Shown here: positions 44,999-56,854 of the stretch, piece by piece
How the letters are laid out: each line of letters begins with the position of its first letter
Numbering within the stretch: the first letter of the stretch is position 1
From: Serendipita indica DSM 11827
Lineage: Eukaryota; Basidiomycota; Agaricomycetes; Sebacinales; Serendipitaceae
DNA length: 64,000 nucleotides
Assembly (NCBI GenBank): GCA_910890315.1
Contig: CAJVGD010000052.1
Coordinates: forward strand, 124,001-188,000
Direction of reading: 5' to 3'
Notes under the pieces: model-generated
The model's database searches: none
What the model was told of the DNA's origin: nothing
What the model saw: the letters and a program-made list of their open reading frames with translations, nothing else
Made by a program: the position numbers and the translations under genes

Positions 44999-45474
44999 AT
45001 GCGCGTTGCCATATTTGCCATACTTTTGGCTTTGTCTGGTCTCTTGGCGTCTGCTTCTCCACTCCCTAGGTGATATCAGAGGCAAGTAGTCCGTATGAGT
45101 GCTCACCTAGATTCCTCCTTTTAGTCCTGTCATCCCACAAGTGTACCACCAGAATTCCATGCAAAATCATCAAGCAAATGCAGAATGGCATGATCAACAG
45201 GCAACATACCACGGTGGACGTGCACAGAGATATCAGAATAAGCTCAACCAGGCACAACATAGGTCCGTCCGCGAATTGATTGTGAGGAGAGGCACGCTGA
45301 CAATGAGGAAGTGATGACCATCACAAGATTGAGAGGTACAAGGCTAAATACGACGTTCATAACGCAATGCACGAGTTTCATGCCACCCATCGCAATGAAG
45401 AGCAAGCCAAGGCGAACTACCATGCTCAGGCGCTTGCGCAGCTTTCCTCTCGTAGCATAGATGAGTTGGATTAG
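44999..45474 (+). CDS. Small secreted His/Gln-rich protein, copy 1
   Basis: Exons 44999-45069, 45125-45262 and 45312-45474 encode 123 residues. Residues 1-20 form a clear signal peptide (MRVAIFAILLALSGLLASAS). The mature part is helical and rich in His, Gln, Ala and Asn (EWHDQQATYHGG, KYDVHNAMHEFHATHRNEE), has no Cys, and ends in NYHAQALAQLSSRSIDELD. Exon lengths (71, 138, 163 nt) and phases are exactly those of copy 2, which supports the splice model even though neither protein matches a family I know. The C-terminal DELD resembles an HDEL/KDEL ER signal but has an extra Asp, so export is more likely. It could be an effector-like or cell-surface protein; that is inference. Confidence 0.75.
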
Positions 45475-46235
45475 AGGAGATATTTCTTTGGGGTTTTAAA
45501 TATAGCCGAATTCGTGCATGAAGCGATACTGCAGAGGGGTGAATGCTGTGGCAGGTTCGCGAACCTGATACGTAAAAGTTGAATCAGTGACAATTCCGTT
45601 TCTCGGTAGATGTACAGGCGAAGAATCTACTAGCGTAGGCATGCCCAGGAGGATGGAGCCTATGCGTTTCTGCCATATACCGTACTTTGAGTTGGCACGA
45701 CAGGGAGGTAGTATTGTCCCTTCTCTGCACCTTATCACTGGTAAATGATGATAATGGGCGTCCAAGAGGTGAGAGCTTCTTAGAACCTGCCTTATCGTCA
45801 TTACATCTGGGCCCCGGATGCAGCGAGGAGATCCACCCGCCTGGGGAACTGGACCGGACATGGGAGGCGGCTCTGAGAGAGAACCGGAGGTGCAAGGGAG
45901 TCTTGAATTTCCCCAGTTTGTGTTAGTGGGTATCTCGGTTTCCTATACTTCCTCGAGACCAGCGGATAGCAATACCTTGACATTTGTAGCTCGGTCGAAT
46001 TTTCAATCTAAACATCTAAACGATACCATATTGCCCGTCCGACCTCAATTTCTGTACATTCTACTGTCTCCTCTTTTCTTTTTTCTCTTTTCGTTGCGTA
46101 TTTATATAAACCGTCTACAAGTCCATCAGGACCTATGCAAAGGCTTTCCTCCGTAAAAATGCATAAGTTGGGGATATCGAGACGGAGTAAGGTGTGAGCC
46201 TTGCTTTGCACCAAGAGCTCGCACTGCAATTAATG
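45475..46235. repeat. Conserved 3' flank and partial third copy of the secreted-protein unit's upstream DNA
   Basis: 45480-45530 matches 48205-48262 (shared ATATAGCCGAATTCGTGCAT), the conserved 3' flank of both secreted-protein genes. Further on, 45925-46060 resembles 44195-44320 (shared TCTCGGTT(T)CCTATACTTC and CCCGTCC motifs), the start of the upstream flank. A third copy of the unit may thus have begun here and lost its gene. Minus-strand frames in this stretch show no motif. Confidence 0.5.
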
Positions 46236-46589
46236 TCATCTACATATGGTCGTGCTCCAAGTCTCGTGTTGTAGAGTCCTCTCGCCGCCACCGCCGAGCC
46301 AACCCCGGGGTTTGAAGTTGGCGACGTCGAGATTTCCCGGAAACTACCTGACTAAAATCAGAGACCAGATGCATGGTATCTTGAGTGATATGATCTTCTC
46401 GCTGCGATGAGCTTGAGATGAAGACTAGAACCTGAGGTACGATGCTTGTGATACAGTGCTCGAGGAGGCTTTGGCTTGATACGTCGGTGCAAAGGAGTTG
46501 GATAAGGGAATGAGAATAAGCCGGGAGGCAATGAAAGATAAGGGATGATAATGTAGTATCGATGGGGCGCATGGGTGTGATGGATGCCG

Positions 46590-46941
46590 ATTTTTGGGAC
46601 TTTGGATCGGTGGGAGGGTCGGATAGGGGTCGAGAGTGAATAAAACATTCAGCCGAATGGATGAACGAGATTGCGTGCTTGATGAGCCGTGGTGTTGCAA
46701 TGAGATATGCCAAGTTCAACCCCGCGCGGCCAATTTCCTCTCATAGAATATGCATCGTGTACCTCTCACATGATACGAGGTAGTATGATGGGGTGTCTGG
46801 GACAAGGCACAGTGGGAAGGAAGGTGAATCGATCTTCTCGATGTGACGAAGGTACGCAGAGAGGGCGATGAATGCAGTTCTGCGTTGGGTAATGAGGCTG
46901 CTATCGTGGCGTGAGAGATTGTTATATAGTCTCAGTGTCAC
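46590..46941 (-). mobile_element. 3' fragment of a LINE (non-LTR retrotransposon) ORF2
   Basis: The minus strand encodes the C-terminal end typical of fungal LINE ORF2 proteins: TQRRTAFIALSAYLRHIEKI, then DSPSFPLCLVPDTPSYYLVS and CERYTMHIL, and after a frame break EIGRAGLNLAYLIATPRLIK and HAISFIHSAE. The spacing C..(V)PDTP.YYL.SC fits the degenerate zinc knuckle near the end of such proteins. The reverse transcriptase and endonuclease domains are absent, as expected for a 5'-truncated insertion. A stop at about 46744 and one frame change indicate decay. It lies between the two secreted-protein genes. The assignment is from memory of related sequences. Confidence 0.6.
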
Positions 46942-47540
46942 CTTTCAAGGAGGAGACAGTCGAACTTACTGATTCGTCCTCTTTGGAAGCTGTCAAGCCA
47001 CTGCTGTTCCCAAGCCCACACTCACCGCTTGGTTGCGATTGATGTGCTCTCATTATACTGTCTCCGTATCTGCGTATGGTAAATATATCTCTCCACCTGC
47101 CAAGCTTTTATCCGCGCTGCTATGCATCTTCTCAGCGGTCAACTATTGAGCCAGTCGAGGAAGACGGTACCCAAATCTGAGTACCAATGTATTCTCTACT
47201 CAATTTTGTATTTGAGACATTTCTCACCTTCTCAAGAAGGTCGACCGTTCGTATACAAAAAGTACCTCGATGTAACTAACATGCATGGTACAAAATCCTT
47301 TTTCGATGACAATCTAGTGAGAAATTATTTTGCCATCTATTGCGTTTGAATGGATCATGTCCTGGAGATCGGCCTGCTGAGGGCACAAACCCACCAACAT
47401 CACAGCCATGAAAGGGACTGATCTTGTGCCTTATTAGAATCGCCTGTCAATCATTTTCTCATCTCCGCTGTTTGTCGGAAAAATCGTGCAAAGGGTCTTT
47501 GCAGGCTGTACCATTGTTCCCTCGGTTCCCATGAATGCAA
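46942..47540. other. Upstream region of the second small secreted protein gene
   Basis: About 600 bp. From about 47120 it matches the region upstream of copy 1 in patches. No ORF is supported. Confidence 0.45.
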
Positions 47541-47593
47541 GATTGTCAATGTCAGGGATCCGGACCCCCCTGTGTCTATTGTCCGTCAAATGG

Positions 47594-47599
47594 TATAAA
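47594..47599 (+). promoter_or_regulatory. TATA box of the second small secreted protein gene
   Basis: TATAAA lies 125 bp before the ATG, in the same conserved block as in copy 1 and followed by the shared leader CAAGCTATCCTCAGACTGGT. Confidence 0.6.
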
Positions 47600-47718
47600 G
47601 GAGCCTGTCGTTGTTGATCAAGCTATCCTCAGACTGGTTCTCCTTCTTTACTTTCATTTTTCATTCGCATTTTCTGTTTCTATTTCTTCTCTTCTCCCCT
47701 ATCTACCGATTTTTCATC

Positions 47719-48199
47719 ATGCGCTTCGCCATTTTTGCTCTACTTTTGACTTTCTCTGGTCTTTTGGCGTCTGCCGCTCCCCTCCCTAGGTAATATCAGA
47801 CACAGGTACTAGGTACGGGCACTCAACCATATCACTCCTTTGAATTCAGGCCTGCCACGCCAAAAGGGATCCACGAGGCAGCCCTGCGAGAGCACCAAGA
47901 AAAGGCAGCCTTTCATCATGCCGAAGCAGTCGACAACCGAAACAGTGCACAAGCACATCTGACTAAACTTGAAGAGGCAAAAAAGAGGTACTTGTGCGAA
48001 TTGAACATGTAAGGTGGCATGCTGACGACGGGATAGTGGTGACCAGCGCAAGATTGTGTTCCATCAGAGTCGACACGATGCCCATGTGCAACAGGAGAGA
48101 TTCCATCTCGATGAACATGCTAGGCACCAAGCCGCTGCCACTTACCATGCTCAGCAGCTTGCGCACCTGAAATTTCGGAGCATAGACGAATTGGATTAG
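47719..48199 (+). CDS. Small secreted His/Ala-rich protein, copy 2
   Basis: Exons 47719-47789, 47850-47987 and 48037-48199 encode 123 residues, the same exon sizes as copy 1. The signal peptide (MRFAIFALLLTFSGLLASAA) and PLP junction are nearly identical to copy 1. The middle is very different in sequence but alike in composition (AALREHQEKAAFHHAEAVDN, HLTKLEEAKK). The C-terminus is again conserved (TYHAQQLAHL, FRSIDELD). The pattern of conserved ends and a divergent helical middle is typical of fast-evolving secreted proteins. The second intron (GTACTT...GATAG, 49 nt) is supported by its match to that of copy 1. Function is unknown. Confidence 0.75.
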
Positions 48200-49817
48200 A
48201 GAGGATATCTCCTTAGAGTTTTGAATATAGCCGAATTCGTGCATGAAACGACGGTGCAGAGAGTGCTGTTGCTGACCCGACAGTCCAAGTGGGCCATTGT
48301 CCGAATAGATGGACCGCGACTCGAGAATATGCCATGTAAACGATGAAGAGATGGCAGATTCATTCTTTGCTAGATGGACATGGAAAGAATTTACCAGCAT
48401 AGGCAGCTGACTGGGTGTGAACAGGCTGAAGAGACTGCACGAAAGCATCTTAGCTGCTGCTGCGCTGTATAACGTACTTTGAGTCGCGATTACCAGCAGG
48501 TGGTACCGTCCTTTCGTCGCCCCTTACCACTCGCGGCGGAATCGTGAAACTCAATCTGCGCCTAAGACCATCCTCCTCGGCTCCTCTGTCGTTCTCTCCA
48601 GGCTTGTGTGTTTCTTTTTGATTGTTTCCATCCCACTCCCGTCCCACTCAGCTATCTGTACCCAACTACTCGCCCGCGTTCCGAGAAAATGGTTGAGAAG
48701 GCCGGAAAGTGATCCTCAAACGAAGCGAAAAGCAGACACTGGTGCCCTGAATCAGAGGGCCTGCATGAATATCCTCGATTGTTTATGGGCATTGGGAAAT
48801 GATAGCTCCTCAGGAGGTCGTGATGTCTCTCTATCTGGTCGCGAACAGCTGCTGCTATGAAACCGAAGACGTGTTTTGGATAATGTTCACGTTTTCAAAC
48901 TTGTGTACTGGGCAGTCTGAGGCTCGGCTCTCGATGGGTGAAGGCCCACTACACCATTGTGGCACACGGAGCGAAACACGGTTGAAATTTGGTCTGTATA
49001 GCGACAGTTTACGGCCCATATCTTTTCCGACCCGTCTCGCCGAGTCCACTGCAAACAGCGAGCTCGCTAATGAAGCGCTCGCCCGTCGACTTTGGTTCAC
49101 GACCTGGTATGATTTGTTCAGGAAATTGTATTTCATTTATTTGTAAACCCACACTCTGGCAGTCTAGCCACCTATCGCCGCGCAGCTACGGAACAGCGGG
49201 GTGGAAGAATAGATAGTCTAGAGTGTATCCAAGCGATTCATCTACCCGATTCGAGGCTACGACTATGCTCCCAATCACCTATAACCGGGAACCTTGCCTT
49301 GTGCTGTATTGCTTGCATGGTGCCTCCTCACGCTGACCGGGTTTGTGTAAGATGAGCGAGAGTAAGTGTGGTGTTTTGAAGGCCTCTGGTTGTCATTGTC
49401 CAGAAGCCTTGAGCCGCATCTCTGCATTTTTCACGAGTTGAACCTTCCTATACGTGTAAGGGTGCGTGGTGTACGTATTTCAGGATCATGTTAGCGTATT
49501 CCTCGTCTCTTTGTATAATCAAATTCCCTGAAACGCGGTCCTCACTGGTAACTACCCGAGCTACAAGGTCTCTAGCGGCCCCAGGCGATTTGCAAAATGT
49601 AATAATCCATAACAGAGCCCCAGATATGCACCGTTGAGCTGCTCATTTGCGACAAGATCGCAGCAGCACAGCGCCCGACGGCCTGGTGGGAATCCAAGTT
49701 TTGAACCCGAACACTACCAAACTAGGTGACACATGCGAATTCAGAAATCGTAGGAATACGTAGAATATCGTTTGGAGACTACACAAGTCTGTATTTTGTA
49801 CTCGAGCTGTTTGTCCG
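48200..49817. other. Intergenic, no supported gene
   Basis: About 1.6 kb. The first 60 bp repeat the 3' flank of copy 1. Beyond that, short frames on both strands lack motifs, codon regularity or splice-supported extension. Confidence 0.4.
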
Positions 49818-52800
49818 ATGGATTCCACAGGTGAGTTGCGCCTCCTGGGCGTGTGTATGCATGACCAGTCTAATCTCACTTGCTTACTCCGTTCATTTAC
49901 TGAACATTAGATCCAGCAAAATCCTCAAACTCGGCGGAAACCGACGCCTTGCGCTCGCTCCAGTCAGACGCAGACGCCCAACGATCAAGTTCTCTGTCGC
50001 CTGAAATCAAAATCGGAGAGCAATCTCCTCTGGCATCTCCATTCGTTGCCCCTCCGCCGCCACCACCATTGAGACATCAGACGCTCCCAAACATATCAAC
50101 GAGACAATCTATCTCAGTCTCTCCTTTTCACCAACATTCACTTCCGAATCCATCTGCATGGACTTCCCATGGTAAGAAAGTGGCATTTACATTTCTGTAC
50201 AGAAATTCGAACACTGACGACCTCCAGGGCCGCCAAACGGCTCACAAGGACCCTCTACAACCTTGTCGAGGACAGTTTCTGCCCATGTTGATGCGGCACC
50301 GCTCCCACCGCCGCCCAGTCCGAATCCGGCCAATAGCGGGCACTCGCGGTCACCGTCTACGACGAGTAGCCCGAGTAGCGGGCAGCATGGAGTGCCCTAC
50401 TTGAAACCGCTGGCAGATCGGAGCGGAGCCTATACATCATCGGCAGCATACCCAGTTCAGTATCCACAACACATCCAGCATACAGCAATTCATTCCAACT
50501 CACTACCAGTAAACTATTACGCGCCGCACTTTACACACACCTATTCCGCAATGCATGGCCGTCCTCAACCACAAGCACAGATATTTCAACCTGGATCCTA
50601 CCAATCTTTTTATCCCTCTCCCCCTCCTGTGCCCTCCCGAATGGGTAGCTTACCTTCGACCGTGTACAAATCCGCGTCACCGTCACCAATTCTGCCTTCC
50701 TCAGTCTCCAGTCCCGGACCTTCACCACCTCCGAGACCGCCAAAGCCTCCGGAACTCCACTACAATGTTGACTCGTCGACTACATATCTTACTCCAACCA
50801 CGCCCACGTCGTCGCCTCCCTCTGTGCCCGTACTAGAAATTCACGAATCGTTACCGCGGCACAGGCAACCTCGGGGCAACAGATGGACGACTCCTCTGCT
50901 GGAACTTACTTCCATGATAGGGCTTTGGGAGCCAATACTGCTAATGGTTTAGGACAGCCAATACCAGTGTCAGGTCCACGTTCATCCCATCATTCTGAGA
51001 GGAGTTTGGAAATCTATTTCACCCCTCCAGAGGGCATCCTTCGTGCCCAACTCTCTGAGCGCCGGCTTGGCGTGGAGCGGGGAGACGACGCCATCGAAGA
51101 ACGCACAGGGCATGCAAGTACTACGAGCATAAGGAATGAAAATGATCGTCGGAATGGGGGCTTACCTCCAGAGGTGCCAACCCGCCCGGAGAGTCACCCC
51201 CAGGATCAACCATTGGCGGATGAGGTTGGACCGGGCGAGACGCCCTTGACCGAAAATGCATCCATAGATACCGCTAACGATCCACCGAGCTCGAATAGTG
51301 CTCCCGGGGCTGCCGAAGAAGCCCCTCCCCCAACATATGAGCAAGTATTGCTCGAGCCGCTCCATGCCGCACTCATCTCTCCCATTCCCCGACCTCACTC
51401 TGACTTTTCACCTTCAAGACGTGGTAATCGTCTCCCTCAACCTCCCCAATCGCCACCTCCTGGTTTCAACGAACCAGTGTTCGAGTCCCTGGATCACCTC
51501 TTCAACCCGGTTTCGTCATCCCCCAGTGGGCCTTCTAGTGATGCGCATATTTCGAACCATACTGCATCGACCGCTTCTCACCAGCAGTCAGACCCCGAAC
51601 CAGGCGAGTATCTCACTACCTCATCAGCCAATTCTAACCTTGGTGGTCATCTCCTTTGCAGATGCGCCCTCGGAAAACCGCGACTCTCATCCCACAATCT
51701 TTACGTCTCCGCCCACACCTTCACCCCTTCATTCCCGTTCCAACTCGAGAGCATCGCCAACAGCTTTCCGTTCACCCGCTCTTCCAAGACGGTTCACGCT
51801 TTCTTCAGTCGACAGTCCACCTAAATCCCCTTCATCAGAGCCAGAGGACCCGTTTTCGGATCCAGCGGCCTTTCAGACCAGCTCCAGCCCATTTGCGGCA
51901 GTATCTACTTCAGAAGCTGCTACCTCTCCATCGTCCATGCCAAGAAATGACTCTTTTTCACGGAAAGAACTGGACTCAAGGCCACAGTTTGAGAGTCACC
52001 GCTCGTTTTCTGGGATTTGGAGTAAGACCAGTGCTCCTTCGACACCCAAAGACGAGTTTGGGAGTGAGGAGCTTTATCGCCAAAGCACGGACTTGGCCAA
52101 GCAACAGAGCAACAGCAAGGGCAAGCAACGGGCAGAGAGCGGATCTCGCCTGAGCACTTTCTTTCGACCATCCAGCTCTCATGGCAAGCCGGCAACGCCG
52201 AGTCAAGAACCATCATCACCGGCGTTGGATACTGCCAGAGCGGGGAGTGTCGATCTCCTCGGGGATCTCCCGTCAGAGGCGTCGTGGATGAACGAGGGAT
52301 CCGTCGGAGAGTCTGGATTGACCGACCCACCACTTCCGGTTGAAGACGAGCAATCGGCAAATGTTGTGCCAAGTAACCTATGGGATGGAATCGGCAAGTT
52401 TTTGCATTATATCCTGATCTTTGCTAACCCAATGCTTCAGAGTTCGGCTTTCGTAACCCGCATTGGGATGCTGTTCCAACAGAAGGTTCCTACTCCGATC
52501 CATCAAAATGGCCTGAATGCATTGCCTTGTATCCACTTGGATCCGAGCCATTCTTCATACGAGCACCATCCTGGAGAGCACTGCTTCGCTTTTTGGCTTC
52601 ACAGAGCACAACTCGGATTGAACCGTCGGTAGAGGCTCTCGCTGTTTCGCGGACACCAACTATCGACCTCCGTCTCGTCGTCCAATTTGTACGCACTCAG
52701 TATACTCCCAAGAACACAACACGAGACGTTTGTCTATACTTTACTCTCCACTGCGAGATGCCAGCGGCAGACACCAAACAAGGACGAAACATCAGTACGA

Positions 52801-53570
52801 CCGATCGTAACGCTATGGAGAGTTGGGATACCAGAGTGCTCCCATACGGGTTTATATGTGGCCAACACAGCCTCCTGAAGAATCCCAAGGTGCGACCAAG
52901 CCCCCACAACGAGCCACTAGGTTTGCGGGGAACGCCTATGCGAGACCAGGATCCGGATGGAGAAGATAGCATATTCGTCACGCTACCTCCTCCATTTGTC
53001 GAGCTACCCGTGAAACTGAGCGACATTGCCCTCTACCTTCACGAGTGTCTGGTCCTCTCCAGAAACCATGGGAAAATCCGTCGGAACAAAGAGGCCGGGA
53101 AAAACAGTCTGGAGCCCCCGGTCTCGAAACTGAGACGAGGGCGTGGCAGTTCTACTAATCTCCCGGAAGAAGTTGAACCGAAATGGGGGCCGTCGACGCC
53201 TGCAGAGTCGGACCAAAGTCATGCGTTTCCATCCAACACCGTTGCAACAAACATCCCAGGAATCAACCGCCTCGCAAAGGCCATACGCTCCATTTATCCA
53301 AACGAATACGGGCTGGGCAGCACAAAGCCGGACCCGGCAAACTCGACTGGGCACTTACAACCCCAAAAGGTCACCAACGTCAACGATCATAATAAACCAG
53401 GAGGCGCGCGAAAGGGAGGGATCCTGGGGGCATTCCAGCGAATGCGTAGCAAGAGTTCGATGGCGAAAAATACCGTTGGGACCTTGGCAGCCGGATCTGG
53501 TCCTCCTAGACGAGATATGAATACTGAACGATTCGAGCTGGTCACCCCTTGGCGACAAACTGCGGAGTGA
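49818..53570 (+). CDS. Large Ser/Pro-rich protein of unknown function
   Basis: The likely start is a 13-nt first coding exon (49818-49830, MDST+1 nt), followed from 49911 by DPAKSSNSAETDALRSLQSD. An intron near 50172-50228 joins to GPPNGSQG. The N-terminal two thirds are disordered and contain polyproline (VAPPPPPPLRHQT) and PPPTYEQ-like WW/SH3-type ligands. Boundaries near 50840-50890 and 51420-51660 are not resolved: a frame change occurs before DAPSENRDSHPTIF without an obvious normal-sized intron. The C-terminal third is ordered: GFRNPHWDAVPTEGSYSDPS, ALYPLGSEPFFIRAPSWRAL, TIDLRLVVQFVRTQYTP, WDTRVLPYGFICGQHSLL and DSIFVTLPPPFVELPVKLSD. It is joined through an intron that appears to start with GC (52394). 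No known domain was recognised. Confidence 0.65.
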
Positions 53571-53766
53571 GCAGACACATAGACATATATAATTGGATAC
53601 TAGCTCCGTGTGCAGTTCCACTTGTAGTGTATTTTTAGTCACGAGATTCGCTTGCTGGTATTCTCGCTCATAGTAAGAGATACTGGAAACTAGATCCGAA
53701 ATGTATAATGCCCCTAAATTCTACATACAACACGCTGGATGCACGACAAACAAAGAAAAGGAAGGA

Positions 53767-56096
53767 CTATTGATTGATGCGTATGATGGGCTCCGTCCTT
53801 TGGGTAAGATATACAGGTGAACGGGGAACGGGGGCGATGTGGATGTATATTTCCGGTGGCCTGGCGGACTCCTCGGGCTGTTTTGGAGGCTCCTCGAGCA
53901 TAATGCTTTCGGCCATCTCCCCACGGTCTGAGCCACTGCGATGTGTACCATCGGCCCATTCTTCGTGGTGAGGAGCATTCCGCTGCTGTTCCTCCAAGTC
54001 ACCCTCGTCAGAGTCTTCTCGTTTTATATCGTTGATGACGCTTGGATTCAAGGCCCAAGCGCCCCGCGGTGTCAAAGTCGCTAGCATGATGATGCCAGCG
54101 AGGACCGTAAACTAGGATATCAGTCAGCGATATAACGAAACACGTATCAATATTTCAAGACGTACATGAACACCGCCGACATTGACCAAGGCGCGATAGA
54201 TGTTGCCATCTTCTTTGTAGACCTTGTCGATGTAGGTTCCCAACATGCTGCCCAGGATTGCATACATGATGATATATGATGAGTAGAGGAAGGCCATGAC
54301 AGATCCAAGCGCTGACACTTGCGAGTCAGTGCTCTCGAGTCTCTGAAGGGAAGATTGGATAAAGGCTGCCAACGAGACATCTCCCGCGGCCCATCCCATC
54401 GAGACGGGAATGAACATCGCGGCGATTCTCCAGGCGTAGACAACTTGATGCGGCTGGATCTGACGAGAATAGCTTGGAAGCACCCAGAGAATGGCGAGTG
54501 CAAGTGCGTCGAAGCGAAGGAATGGAAGTGGAGTTTGGATGTACGAAGTCGTGAGAAGGACAAACATGGCTCCAAAGAGCTCGCCCAAATTGGAGCCGGT
54601 GACCATGATTTGCTGGTGAGAGCTTCAGCCGAGTACAATAATGTAAACGAACACGTACCGAATAGGAGGAATCGAGCATGATGCGCTTGGCAATAGCTGG
54701 AGCGAGCGCATTCTCGAGATAGCGATGGCCGTACACTGTGCAACGTGAGGAAGCGGATAAACGAAGGCGTTTGGTACTCACGAGCAAGCGAGTAACCTGG
54801 GAGGAGCCAGATAAAACGGCGGTGAGAGAAACAGATGATGGCACCCTTATAGGTCGAGCGCATAAATGCGCGGGTGCCCACGATGATGGACTGCATGTAG
54901 CTGCTTCTCCTGACGGGCATGTAATTTTCATATTTGTCCGACTTCTGACTCAGTTTCTTGGTCAAGTTTGTCGATAAAGCTCCAGATGATGCCGGCCACG
55001 ATGAAGAGAGGAGGCGTGATCATAAAGGAGAAGTTGTTGCCACTAGATAGCTGTGAGAAATTAGAGATGTAACGGGAAGACGACGTACAATATCCCAATC
55101 ATACGCGAGCTAAGAAAGCACCAGAAGTGCCGGAAATCTCATAGAGCATGTGGACAGTAGCATCCATCATACGGAGCTCTGGGAATATAGGTAAGTAAGG
55201 TGCTCGGTGGGTGCTGTTGACGACTTGCTCTGGACGTCTCCACCAACTATATCCCGAGGGATTGTGCGCCGAATAAGCTCCACCATCCCATACGCGATTC
55301 CAGAGACCATGTAAAGAGGAAATAGTAGGTTAGGGCTATGCAAAATTATTCGCTTAGCAGAGGGCGCGTGCTACAAGAGAAACGACATACTCCCATGTCC
55401 CGTATTTGAGCTTTCCCCCGTTGAGAAACTTGGGTTTTCCACCAGTACATGCGTCGAGAATGAGTAAAAGGGATGTAGTAAGACCGAAAACGAGAATGGC
55501 AGTGGCCAAGACGGAACGAGTGGCAAATCTAGAGCAGTCAGTCAGGCATTGTCGTTTGAAGAGAAAATTTTTGTGTCACCTTTTTATTAGGGGCGCGATG
55601 AGAATGGATCCGATGACTTGCATGGCTTGGTGGAGGCCAGTGAGAGCGCCTAGCTTGCTAAACGTGTTTGCTGCGGTAAAACGGTCGGTGGCGAGAGTAA
55701 TGATAGATCCAACGAACCTTTGTGCATATTAGTGAATTGATAGAGGTCAGATCAGGTAGAAAGACGCACGATTCGAGCCCGAGCTTGTACTTTTGAAACG
55801 GTCAGTGTGCAATCCTTGGGCTAAAGGATATCTGGTACGTACAAGCATGATTCCCAGGATGTAAACGGCCATATTTCGCCGCTCTCGCGGTGTAAACGAG
55901 TTCCAGTAGCCGCGCATGTTGGTCAAGGTGCAAACCGGTGGATCGTGGCGGGTGGATAGCTCTCGCACAGGTCAGACCAAGCTGAAGCGTATTTCAAGAA
56001 GCCAGGGTCCTTGATAAGATGCGGCGCGTTGTCCAGAGGAAAGTGCACGTTCGTCGGTGGTCTTTGATCTATTCTAGTGTTCCACGTCCGGTTCAT
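53767..56096 (-). CDS. MFS-like membrane transporter
   Basis: About ten exons on the minus strand read as a polytopic transporter of the major facilitator type found in basidiomycetes. In order they give MNRTWNTRIDQRPPTNVHFP, MRGYWNSFTPRERRNMAVYI, a charged loop RSSYMQSIIVGTRAFMRSTY, FIWLLPGYSLA, ALAPAIAKRIMLDSSYS, MVTGSNLGELFGAMFVLLTT, AWRIAAMFIPVSMGWAAGDV, VMAFLYSSYIIMYAILGSML and TVLAGIIMLATLTPRGAWAL. The end is an acidic cytosolic tail (DSDEGDLEEQQRNAPHHEEW) and a stop at 53767. The start at 56096 is the first ATG of the N-terminal frame. Between LCESYPP and DPPVCTLTNMRG the frame appears to slip by one base near 55940. The substrate is unknown. Confidence 0.72.
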
Positions 56097-56854
56097 TGGT
56101 GCCGAACTGCCCTTGCCCACACAGTATTCACCAAGTAGTTCTGCCAAGTCTAGATATGCCCTGCACGTTCAGAACAACTTGACCTCGAACCACGCCCGAT
56201 GGATATAGAGGCTGGGAGAAGTCTGTTTGTATTTTGGAGTCTACATCAGAGTATCCAGCATCTTGCATAGACCAATAGTCATGTCCACAGCCAGCAGTTC
56301 GAGTGCTAAGAAAACGGCTGTCGCCATGAGCGGAATGCTAGCCGACGAGTGAGAGCTCATTTATCAAATCGCGTTATAGAGCTATAGTATAACTGCTCAT
56401 CATTGCCCCTGCAGTCCATGAGCGTCACGCACGTTTGTTCCCACCTCCGCTGGGTGACCGTCTCTTGGGGTGGAAAACGTTCTCACGGCTATCGTATAAA
56501 TATCAATTAGTGGCTAGAACAAGGCCCACGCGACTCTGATTGAACCCAACATCCGATGAGAGATGCGCTTTTGCTCAATGGTGACAGCGTACAGGAACAT
56601 GTCGTAAAGAACGTGATGCAGAGAATCTGCTTGAAAAATAGATTGGTCTGGCCTTTCTGAATCAAAAGACGCGACGCTACAAGATTAGAGTATACGCTGC
56701 ATAACAAGAGCCAGTCGTCATCGGATGCAATAGCAATTAGCTGACTTCGAAGGCAGGGACGGTACCGGGAGGATGACGGGGTGATCGAAGATCAAGATCA
56801 AGGGTGATGGTCGTAAGAAGGTTCATAGAATTAAGTGACAAATAATATACGACG
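56097..56854. other. Intergenic, nothing recognised
   Basis: About 760 bp between the transporter start and the subtilase stop, both on the minus strand. It should hold the transporter promoter. A 66-codon minus frame (56507-56707) has no motif. Confidence 0.4.

Noticed and set aside
51640-51660. A 19-nt GT-AG intron (GTGGTC...TTGCAG) in the large Ser/Pro-rich gene
   Set aside because: Far too short to be spliced; the frame change there is left unresolved.
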